Shown here: positions 1 through 5,423 of the stretch, piece by piece | How the letters are laid out: every line of letters begins with the position of its first letter | Position numbering within the stretch: position 1 is the first letter of the stretch | Program-made: the position numbers and the translations under genes | Origin: CAYOHP01 sp964403795 [NCBI: uncultured bacterium] | GTDB taxonomy: Bacteria > Muiribacteriota > UBA6191 > CAZXTJ01 | Length of the DNA: 7,364 bases | Assembly: GCA_964403795.1 (NCBI GenBank) | Contig: CAYOHP010000222.1 | Coordinates: 1-7,364 of the forward strand | Direction of reading: 5' to 3' | The notes under the pieces: generated by a model | What the model saw: only the letters and a program-made list of their open reading frames with translations | Told to the model about the DNA's origin: nothing | Databases searched by the model: none

Positions 1-1043
1 TGGCCCGGGGCGGCCAGGTCTTCTACGTCCACAACCGGGTCGAGACCCTGGCCAGCGAGGTGCGGCGGATCGAACGGTTGGTGCCCTCGGCCCGGATCCG
101 GGGCGGACACGCCCAGATGGACCGCAAGGCCCTCGAGACCCTGATGCTCGACTTCTACGAGTGCCGGTACGACGTGCTGGTCTCGACCACCATCGTCGAG
201 AACGGGCTCGACATCCCCAACGTGAACACCATCGTGGTGGACCGCGCCGACAAGCTGGGGATGAGCCAGCTCTACCAGCTGCGGGGCCGGGTCGGGCGCA
301 CCTCCCGACAGGCCTTCGCCTACCTCCTCTATCCCGAGCGCAGCGCCCTGTCGGAGATCGCCTGGAAGCGCCTGAAGGCGCTCGAGGAACACACCGAACT
401 GGGCAGCGGCTTTAGGGTGGCGATGCGGGACCTGGAGCTCCGGGGCGCCGGGAACATCCTGGGCAAGGAGCAGCATGGGTTCGTGAACGCCATCGGGTTC
501 GAGCTCTACACCCGGCTCCTCCGGGAGACGGTGGCGGAACTCGCCGGCCGGCCGGAGAACGCCCCGGTGGAGCTGGCGGTGATCGAGATCCCGGTCCACG
601 CCTACCTGCCCGAGGACTACATCCCGGCCTACGAGGAACGCCTGGCCGGCTACCGCACCCTGTCCGAACTCGGATCCGAAGAGGACCTCGAGGATTATCG
701 CCGGGAGCTCCAGGACCGCTACGGGCCCTGCCCCGCGGCCCTGGACGGCCTGTTCCGGACGGTGCGCCTGAAGCTCCGGGCCACCGGACTCGGTCTCACC
801 GCCATCCGGCGCAAGGGCGCGGCCATCGACTTCAGGACCCGACGCGGTTCCGCCCTCCCCGAGACCCTGGTCTCCCGCTGGCTGCGGCGGTTCCAGCGCC
901 AGATCCAATTCCGGGAGGACGGCCTGGTGCTCACCGTCCCGGAGGTGCGGGAGCAGGAGACGCTCCGGTTCCTCGAGGAGCTGCTCGACGAGAGCCGGGT
1001 CGAGGCCAAGGCTGCTCCCCTCATCCGGGGCCGGGGAATGTAG
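1..1043 (+). CDS. mfd: Transcription-repair coupling factor Mfd, C-terminal part (5' end outside window)
   Basis: Mfd is a cytoplasmic DNA translocase that removes RNA polymerase stalled at lesions and recruits the UvrABC excision machinery. The reading frame is already open at base 3 and ends at TAG 1041-1043, giving 346 visible residues, roughly the last third of a protein usually near 1,100 residues. Seen in order (visible numbering): RGGQVFYVHNRVETL near residue 2, typical of the second RecA-like domain; helicase motif V (TTIVENGLDIPN, about 62-73); motif VI (QLRGRVGR, 92-99), carrying the arginine finger; the translocation-in-RecG motif (RDLELRGAG, from about 142); and the C-terminal TRCF/D7 domain from about 190 (LPEDYIPAYEERL). 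All expected C-terminal motifs are present and the frame is intact, so the gene looks functional. The N-terminal UvrB-like and polymerase-interacting domains lie off the left edge. Identification is by motif similarity to E. coli Mfd from memory. Confidence 0.97.
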   Translation, partial: ARGGQVFYVHNRVETLASEVRRIERLVPSARIRGGHAQMDRKALETLMLDFYECRYDVLVSTTIVENGLDIPNVNTIVVDRADKLGMSQLYQLRGRVGRTSRQAFAYLLYPERSALSEIAWKRLKALEEHTELGSGFRVAMRDLELRGAGNILGKEQHGFVNAIGFELYTRLLRETVAELAGRPENAPVELAVIEIPVHAYLPEDYIPAYEERLAGYRTLSELGSEEDLEDYRRELQDRYGPCPAALDGLFRTVRLKLRATGLGLTAIRRKGAAIDFRTRRGSALPETLVSRWLRRFQRQIQFREDGLVLTVPEVREQETLRFLEELLDESRVEAKAAPLIRGRGM

Positions 1044-1054
1044 CCTTCCCGGCC
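1029..1054 (+). other. Hairpin spanning the mfd stop codon
   Basis: GGCCGGGGAA (1029-1038) can pair with TTCCCGGCC (1046-1054) as a 9-bp stem with one bulged G and a 7-base loop (1039-1045) that contains the mfd TAG. The right arm overlaps the first bases of the leader repeat at 1046-1072. There is no T-run after it, so it is not a canonical intrinsic terminator. It could slow polymerase, protect an mRNA end, or do nothing. The second repeat copy lacks a matching left arm, so this hairpin is specific to the mfd end. Confidence 0.35.
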
Positions 1055-1072
1055 GGGGGTCCTGGATCCGAC
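1046..1072 (+). repeat. Leader repeat copy 1, between mfd and the zinc-ribbon/propeller gene
   Basis: This 27-base stretch begins 3 bases after the mfd stop codon. It matches 3346-3372, at the same position after the next gene's stop, at 23 of 27 positions without gaps (hand count). The shared blocks are TTCCCGGCCG at the left end and TCCGAC at the right end. Differences fall at 1056, 1059, 1063 and 1066. CGGCCG at 1050-1055 recurs at 1081-1086 and could close a 6-bp stem around the likely ribosome-binding site. Function is unknown; a duplicated leader or a dispersed intergenic repeat both fit. Confidence 0.6.
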
Positions 1073-1078
1073 AGGGGG
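1073..1078 (+). promoter_or_regulatory. Probable ribosome-binding site for the 1093 gene
   Basis: AGGGGG lies 14 bases before GTG 1093 and 20 before the in-frame ATG at 1099. The long spacing makes it a mediocre site. A GGAG at 1095-1098 touches ATG 1099 and is too close to serve it. This favours GTG 1093 as start, without proving it. Confidence 0.4.
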
Positions 1079-1092
1079 ATCGGCCGATCATC

Positions 1093-3342
1093 GTGGAGAT
1101 GGGGAATCCCAACCCGCCCTTCGTGGTCCCCGGCGAGCCGGGGGACGGTCCGGACGATCTCTCGGCCCTGACCCTGGTCTGCCCCTCCTGCCGGGCCCGG
1201 CAGCTGGCACCCATCGACGCCGCCGAGGCCCGGACCTATGAGCCGACCGTGGCCGAGGACGTCCGGTGGTTCGAGTGCGGCGGCTGTCGGGCGGTCGTGC
1301 CCGTGACCTTGGCGCTCGGGCTGGACGGGGTACGGGTCACCACCGGACGCCCGATGGTCGACGGCGGGGAGCGGACCGAGGTGGCCGCCTTGATTCCCGT
1401 GGCGTTCGCCGCCACCCACCACCCCTGGCGGGTCCTGATGACTGCCGAGGCATCCCGCGACCGCACGCCCTTCGGCCGGCTCCCGGAGCTGCGCCGGGCC
1501 ATGCAGAAGGCCGGCGAGATGGGCGGGGGAATCGCCTGCCCGGGATGCGGGAAGCGGCCGCTGGAACCGATCGCCGATCCGGCTGCCGCCACTTGTTTCG
1601 CCCCCTCGGTCCGGATCTACTTCGCGTGTCCGGGCTGCCGGGCGATCCACCGGTTCCGCTACGACTGGGACGCCGAGGGCGGTCGCCTGGTCGAGAGCCG
1701 GGAGGACGGTGCCCCGGAGCGGGACCTGGTGCTCGCCATGGCCGAGCTCTCGGCGGCGCTGGCCGGCGACCGTACCGAGAAGCTGGGCCCCGCGCTCGAG
1801 AAGGCCCGGGCGGCCGGTGGCAGTCGCCAACCGGGACTCGCCGACCGCATCGCCGAAGCCGAACGCAAGCTCGCCGGACGCCTCGATCCGGAACGGTGCG
1901 CGGGATGCGCCGGGGCCCGGGTCAAGCCGCTGCTCCGTCGCCTGGGCCTGGCCAGTCCCCTCCTCTGCGAGGACTGCCAGACCGTCTCCTGCCAAGTGGC
2001 ACCCCGGGTGCGCCTGCACGGCAACCTGACCCGACGCCTGGTCGAGGACATGGAGTCCAGGGCCAGGTCCGCCGGCGCGGTGGGGATCCTCCACCACCTC
2101 TCCGACCGGAACCTCGAGCTCCCGTTCCTGGTCAAGGTACCGGCCATCGCCTCCCACCTGGCGGCCGCCTTGATCGAGCTCCGCAAGGAGGCGGCCGGCC
2201 ACGAGACCCGGTTCCTGCCGGTGGCCGATCGGGCCGGCCTCCACCTGGTGGCGGGGGCCAGCGGGGAACGGCGCTGGCGGCTCCCCCACATGCAGGCCAA
2301 GGACAAGGAGCCGCCGATCCCGCTCGGGTTCGTGGACGACAAGGTCTACTACCAGGAGCCCGGCGAGCTCTCGCTGGTCGCCCATCCGCTGGTGGCGGGA
2401 AGCGCCTGGAGGTTCCCGCTGGACACCCCGGTGATCCGCATCCTGGAGCTGGGGCGGGCGCTGCTCGTCGAGACGGTCGCCAGCCTGAGCCTGGTCTCGG
2501 GGCGCACCGGCCGGGCCCGCTGGTCGCTGGCCCGGGCCGAGCTCGGGGGCCTCGACGAGTGGGTCCTGACCGGAGGGACGCTGGTCACCTGCGGCAACGA
2601 CGAGCTGCGCACCTTCGACCCCGCCACCGGCACTTCGACCGGGACCCACAAGCTCCCGAAGCGATCCCGCCTGCTCCGGCTCGGCTACGGCGACCTGGCG
2701 GCCCCGGTGGCGGCCATCGACCAGGGCTACGGTCCGGGGGTGGTGGCTCCCAGGGTCGAGGCCTTCAAGGGAGGGATCAAGCCGCTGGCGGTGCCCGAGG
2801 AGACCCTGGGGACCCCGGACCTGCTCCACCTCTCGATCCGGGGTGGGAAGACCATCGCCCTGTGGGGCTCGGAGGCCGGCTACGGGGACCTCTGCCTGAT
2901 CTCGGGACCGCTCGAGAAGAAGTTCGCGGCCTGGGCGAAGCACCTCGAGTCGGCGCCGGCCCGGGCTCCCGACCCGCTCCTGGTGGAGGGCGGGCGGTGC
3001 CTCTTCGTCCCGGGCAAGCGGCTGTTCGCGGTCGACCGGGAGACCGGCGAGGAACTGGAGATCCCGGAGGCACCCTGCCGCCTGGCGGTGCGCGGCTTCG
3101 GGATCGCCGTCCTGGCGCTCGACCCGGACCGGATCACCGCCTTCGATGCCAAGGATCCCACCCGCCTGCTCTGGAGCCTGGAGATGGACTCGCTGGCAGC
3201 CGTCGACCTCCCGGGGGCCACCTTGACGGCCCCCCGCGACCTCCCGGGCGGGACCTCGATCGACCCGACCTCCGAGAGCTCGGCGGTGGGACTCCCCGGG
3301 ATGCAGGCCGAGGTCCCCGAGGGCGACGGCGACGACAGGTAG
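1093..3342 (+). CDS. Uncharacterised protein: three zinc-ribbon-like clusters plus PQQ-like beta-propeller
   Basis: I do not recognise this 749-residue protein as a named family. No signal peptide or membrane helix is visible, so it is probably cytoplasmic. The N-terminal 300 residues hold three paired Cys clusters: C30/C33 with C62/C65, C149/C152 with C179/C182, and C269/C272 with C292/C295 (C300 nearby). Each is typical of a zinc ribbon. The first two units resemble each other (CP[SG]C, then a spacer, then C[GP]GCRA), suggesting internal duplication. A helical stretch covers about 209-262. From about 375 to 700 there are blade-like repeats such as LSLVSGRTGRARWSL (465-479), LRTFDPATG (505-513), LFAVDRETG (644-652) and ITAFDAKDP (681-689), which fit the PQQ-like propeller pattern. 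The tail after 705 is Pro/Ser/acid-rich and probably disordered. It lies 49 bases after mfd and 86 bases before the RING-like membrane gene on the same strand. A binding or scaffold role is inference; no catalytic motif is seen. Confidence 0.88.
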   Translation: MEMGNPNPPFVVPGEPGDGPDDLSALTLVCPSCRARQLAPIDAAEARTYEPTVAEDVRWFECGGCRAVVPVTLALGLDGVRVTTGRPMVDGGERTEVAALIPVAFAATHHPWRVLMTAEASRDRTPFGRLPELRRAMQKAGEMGGGIACPGCGKRPLEPIADPAAATCFAPSVRIYFACPGCRAIHRFRYDWDAEGGRLVESREDGAPERDLVLAMAELSAALAGDRTEKLGPALEKARAAGGSRQPGLADRIAEAERKLAGRLDPERCAGCAGARVKPLLRRLGLASPLLCEDCQTVSCQVAPRVRLHGNLTRRLVEDMESRARSAGAVGILHHLSDRNLELPFLVKVPAIASHLAAALIELRKEAAGHETRFLPVADRAGLHLVAGASGERRWRLPHMQAKDKEPPIPLGFVDDKVYYQEPGELSLVAHPLVAGSAWRFPLDTPVIRILELGRALLVETVASLSLVSGRTGRARWSLARAELGGLDEWVLTGGTLVTCGNDELRTFDPATGTSTGTHKLPKRSRLLRLGYGDLAAPVAAIDQGYGPGVVAPRVEAFKGGIKPLAVPEETLGTPDLLHLSIRGGKTIALWGSEAGYGDLCLISGPLEKKFAAWAKHLESAPARAPDPLLVEGGRCLFVPGKRLFAVDRETGEELEIPEAPCRLAVRGFGIAVLALDPDRITAFDAKDPTRLLWSLEMDSLAAVDLPGATLTAPRDLPGGTSIDPTSESSAVGLPGMQAEVPEGDGDDR

Positions 3343-3345
3343 CGA

Positions 3346-3372
3346 TTCCCGGCCGAGGCTCCCGGTTCCGAC
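3346..3372 (+). repeat. Leader repeat copy 2, between the propeller gene and the membrane RING-like gene
   Basis: This copy starts 3 bases after the stop codon at 3340-3342 and matches 1046-1072 at 23 of 27 positions. After the repeat the two leaders diverge, but both keep a second GGCCG block (3378-3382 here, 1081-1086 upstream) that can pair with the CGGCC inside the repeat. Because both copies occupy the same place relative to a stop codon and a following gene, they probably descend from one leader sequence. Function is unknown. Confidence 0.6.
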
Positions 3373-3374
3373 CC

Positions 3375-3379
3375 GGAGG
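3375..3379 (+). promoter_or_regulatory. Strong Shine-Dalgarno-like GGAGG, 9 bases before GTG 3389
   Basis: GGAGG followed by a 9-base spacer and GTG 3389 is the best-formed initiation site in this gap, and it sits where the leader repeat predicts a start. However, GTG 3389 is in a different frame from the membrane protein body that follows. Joining them needs a +1 shift (or removal of one base) before about 3430. The site therefore argues that the start of the next gene is not simply the first start codon in the body frame. Confidence 0.4.
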
Positions 3380-3428
3380 CCGTCCGCCGTGTCGGCAGGA
3401 CCCGCCGGGTCTATCCTCGACCCGGGAG

Positions 3429-4280
3429 GTGCTGGCCCTGCGTCCGGGTCCGAGTCCCCTGGCCGACGGCGATCCGTTCCCCGATCCCATCGAGGAGTCG
3501 GGGGACCTTCCGGCCGTCCGGGAGGAGCGCGTACTGGCGGATGGCTGCCGGGGTCCGGTCGCCCCGACCGGCAAGTCCTGCCCCGAGGATCCCGGCAGCG
3601 AGCGCCCGGCTCCTGGACTGGGCCCGGGCCTGGAGCTCGTGTTCACCGGGCTGGGCCTGGCGATGGCCCTCCCGCTGCTCGGCCTCTCGGCCCACATCCT
3701 CTACGGGTGGGCCAGCGAACCCCGGGCTCCGGCCTGGCTCACCGCCTATGCCCTTTCCGCGGCCGGGGCCGGAGTGAGCTTCCTGGGCCTGATCCCGCTG
3801 GCCCCCGGGCGCACCTCGGAGCTGGCCCGCCGGATCCGCAGGCTGGCCGATGCCGGGTTCCGGGTAGGGGTGGTGGCGGCAGTCGGGAACATCCCGCTGG
3901 CCCTCTACATGACGATCATGCGCGAGATCGGGGCCCTGGGCGACGGCATCCTGCTGGCCGCGGTGCTCGGGTGCAACGCGCTCCTGGCCAGCTGGGCGAT
4001 CGGGGTGGGAGGCCCGGACCGACCCGGCACCGCTCTGGGCGGGCCCGGCGAGACGCGCCTCCTGGCGATGCGCGGGGTCCTGCTCACCCACATGGTCCGC
4101 TGCCCCTACTGCGCCAGCGACCTGGCCGCGCCCGAGGCACTGGTCTGCCGCAGCTGCGAGACTCCCCACCACCAGGAGTGTTGGGACGACGCGGGAGGCT
4201 GCACCACCTATGCCTGCGGCGAGCGGGTGGGGGTCACGCTCTCGGGCGGGAGGCGGATGGCGCGCCCGGGGGGCTCGTAG
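3429..4280 (+). CDS. Membrane protein with four helices and C-terminal RING-like zinc finger (start uncertain)
   Basis: From GTG 3429 the protein is 283 residues; I do not recognise a named family. Residues 1-68 are polar, Pro/Asp/Glu-rich and probably disordered. Four hydrophobic helices follow at about 71-93, 102-125, 144-164 and 173-195. The Arg-rich loop 128-138 suggests that both ends face the cytoplasm. The C-terminal domain has C225, C228, C240, C243, H247/H248, C251, C258 and C263 in the pattern CPYC, CRSC, then HHQECWDDAGGC. This resembles bacterial RING-like treble-clef fingers (Prok-RING type), which bind two zinc ions. Whether it has any ubiquitin-ligase-like role is unknown. GTG 3429 has no usable ribosome-binding site. 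Alternatives are GTG 3389 with a +1 frameshift, or GTG 3639 (213 residues), which would drop the N-terminal tail. Over 3432-3600 the lowest G/C falls at this frame's second codon position, which supports coding in this frame upstream of 3639. Confidence 0.82.
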   Translation: MLALRPGPSPLADGDPFPDPIEESGDLPAVREERVLADGCRGPVAPTGKSCPEDPGSERPAPGLGPGLELVFTGLGLAMALPLLGLSAHILYGWASEPRAPAWLTAYALSAAGAGVSFLGLIPLAPGRTSELARRIRRLADAGFRVGVVAAVGNIPLALYMTIMREIGALGDGILLAAVLGCNALLASWAIGVGGPDRPGTALGGPGETRLLAMRGVLLTHMVRCPYCASDLAAPEALVCRSCETPHHQECWDDAGGCTTYACGERVGVTLSGGRRMARPGGS

Positions 4281-4301
4281 GGCTGCGGCTCGCCCTCGGA
4301 A
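4281..4301. other. Gap between convergent genes
   Basis: Only 21 bases separate the two convergent stop codons. The one visible dyad is a 5-bp stem, AGGGC (4279-4283) with GCCCT (4292-4296), without a T-run in either direction. No convincing intrinsic terminator is present, so termination here may be factor-dependent or the transcripts may overlap. Confidence 0.4.
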
Positions 4302-5339
4302 CTACTCGTCGCCGCGCTCGGGGACGGTCCCGGGGTGGCTTCCCGCCAGGGGGGGCTGGGGCGCTTCGACCAGGAGGTCCCGGACCGCCCCCCGGATGGC
4401 GCGGCCGGCCAGGCGGAGCGTGTCCCGCGACATGGCGAGCAGGGCGTCGAGCCCGGGCCCCGGCACCACCCGGTCGAGGTCCTCGGGAGTCGGCTCCTGC
4501 TTCTGGTCGGAGACGAAGCGGTCGCCGAAGTACCCGATGCACACCTTGGCCAGGTCGCCGAAGGTCCTGTGGGACTTGCGGGCCACCGCCTTCACCGCTC
4601 CCTCGAGCTCGTCGAGCTTCAGTTCGCCCGGATCCGAGAGGGCAGCCTTCAACCCGAAATCGGCCTTCCCCGCCAGCTCGTCCGCCAGGCGGCGATCCAG
4701 CCAGGTCTCGTAGAGCAGGTGGAAATTGGAGGTGCAGTTGGTGGTGCCCTCGATCGGGCTCTTCCAGCGGAGGAAGCGGCGGTGGGTCTGGGTCGAGTGG
4801 TAGGGCTGGGCCACATCCTCCAGGTAGTGGAGGCTCCAGGCTGCGAACCGCCAGCCCCAGTAGGCGTCTCCTGCCGAGAAGGCCCGGCTCGCCATGGCCC
4901 GCCACTGGGCGGCGCGCTTCGGGGCCACCCCCATCGAGGTCACCGGGATCGGCAGGTGCAGGGTCACGGCCGGGTAGTACATGTGGAAGTACCCCTGGGA
5001 CGAGAGACCGGTGGTCCCCCCCATGAACTTCTGTTGCCAGGAAACCTTCATGTTCTGGTCCATGCCCCAGTCCGGCTCCATGGCGTAGCCGACCAGGATG
5101 TCCGCCGGGCTCTGGGTCTCGCCTGGCCCCGGACCCACGAACGGGAAGGAGATCGCGGGGTTGGTCCCTACCACCTCGAGGCTGCGCTCGGTGACCGGAA
5201 CCGGGGGGAGCGCCGCGATCTCGGGCATGGCCGAGAGGGCGACCCGACGGAGGCGGTCATGACCGTCCCAGGCGAAGACGGTCCCGGAACAGCAGACCAG
5301 GGCGAGCAGGGCGAGCAGGGCGAGGAGGCGGGTGCGCAT
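4302..5339 (-). CDS. Secreted zinc-dependent phospholipase C family protein
   Basis: The 345-residue product fits the bacterial zinc-dependent phospholipase C / S1-P1 nuclease fold, whose members hydrolyse phosphodiesters with three clustered zinc ions. Residues 1-23 form a Sec signal peptide (MRTR, then a Leu/Ala core, ending TVFA). Cleavage there would leave W24 as the first mature residue, as with Trp1 of Bacillus cereus PC-PLC, whose N-terminus is itself a zinc ligand. Other matches are H27; H171, D175 and H181 in SLHYLEDVAQPYHS; and H207 and E211 in FHLLYETWLD. D90 or D94 with H119 (FHMYYP) are candidates for Asp55 and His69. The core is longer than the roughly 245-residue mature B. cereus enzyme, with extra sequence after about 215. 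ATG 5339 is preferred over the upstream GTG 5384 because it directly gives a signal peptide and follows AGGGAG at a 12-base spacing. Substrate (phosphatidylcholine, another phospholipid, or nucleic acid) is not decided by sequence. Confidence 0.9.
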   Translation of the reverse strand: MRTRLLALLALLALVCCSGTVFAWDGHDRLRRVALSAMPEIAALPPVPVTERSLEVVGTNPAISFPFVGPGPGETQSPADILVGYAMEPDWGMDQNMKVSWQQKFMGGTTGLSSQGYFHMYYPAVTLHLPIPVTSMGVAPKRAAQWRAMASRAFSAGDAYWGWRFAAWSLHYLEDVAQPYHSTQTHRRFLRWKSPIEGTTNCTSNFHLLYETWLDRRLADELAGKADFGLKAALSDPGELKLDELEGAVKAVARKSHRTFGDLAKVCIGYFGDRFVSDQKQEPTPEDLDRVVPGPGLDALLAMSRDTLRLAGRAIRGAVRDLLVEAPQPPLAGSHPGTVPERGDE

Positions 5340-5351
5340 GGCCGCCGGAGT

Positions 5352-5357
5352 CTCCCT
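5352..5357 (-). promoter_or_regulatory. Ribosome-binding site of the phospholipase gene
   Basis: On the minus strand AGGGAG lies 12 bases before ATG 5339. It decides the start in favour of this ATG over GTG 5384. The same six bases form one arm of the small hairpin at 5352-5371. Confidence 0.55.
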
Positions 5358-5371
5358 GTGGAGGAAGGGAG
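5352..5371 (-). promoter_or_regulatory. Possible Shine-Dalgarno-sequestering hairpin
   Basis: On the minus strand CTCCCT (5371-5366) is a perfect complement of the ribosome-binding site AGGGAG (5357-5352), separated by an 8-base loop. The 6-bp stem would hide the site from the ribosome. It does not extend in either direction, so stability is modest and chance is a fair alternative in DNA this rich in G and C. Confidence 0.3.
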
Positions 5372-5386
5372 TGTCAAGGGGCACGG

Positions 5387-5407
5387 CCGCCGAGGTCGAC
5401 CTGGCGG
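5387..5407 (-). other. Hairpin 16 bases after the malic enzyme stop
   Basis: CCGCC (5387-5391) pairs with GGCGG (5403-5407), and the internal palindrome AGGTCGACCT (5393-5402) continues the stem with a single bulged G, leaving a TCGA loop. It sits just downstream of the maeB stop codon on the minus strand. There is no T-run after it, so it is at best a weak terminator, attenuator or mRNA end-stabilising structure between maeB and the phospholipase gene. Confidence 0.3.
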
Positions 5408-5423
5408 AACACCCCCGGCCCGG

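Noticed and set aside
1021-2943. A minus-strand frame open for 640 codons opposite gene 2
   Set aside because: The translation is Gly/Pro/Arg-rich low-complexity sequence, fully antisense to a better gene, with no recognisable motif.
1266-4280. A plus-strand frame open for about 1,000 codons through gene 2 and the membrane gene
   Set aside because: Before about 3400 it translates to Gly/Pro/Arg-rich sequence without domains, while another frame carries the zinc-ribbon/propeller protein. Long stop-free shadows are expected at this GC content. Only the part after about 3429 is real.
4279-4296. Bidirectional terminator between the convergent genes
   Set aside because: The stem is only 5 bp with an 8-base loop and there is no T-run on either side.
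3389-5026. A plus-strand frame of 545 codons starting at GTG 3389
   Set aside because: It has a good start signal but its body is Gly/Pro/Arg-rich and overlaps the membrane gene and the antisense phospholipase gene. Only its first codons could matter, as a possible frameshifted start.
4302-5339. Lipoprotein signal in the phospholipase leader (LVCC)
   Set aside because: The residue before the first Cys is Val and before the second is Cys; a lipobox needs Gly, Ala or Ser there. A normal Sec cleavage site (VFA before W24) is better.
5342-5377. TTGACA on the minus strand (5377-5372) as a -35 box for the phospholipase gene
   Set aside because: The hexamer is perfect, but at 17 bases the -10 position reads GAGACT, a poor match. 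Transcription from it would start almost at the ATG and omit the ribosome-binding site.
5339-5384. GTG 5384 as an earlier start of the phospholipase gene
   Set aside because: It would add 15 residues including Asp, His and Glu before the signal peptide, and no ribosome-binding site is evident. ATG 5339 has one and starts directly with a normal signal peptide.
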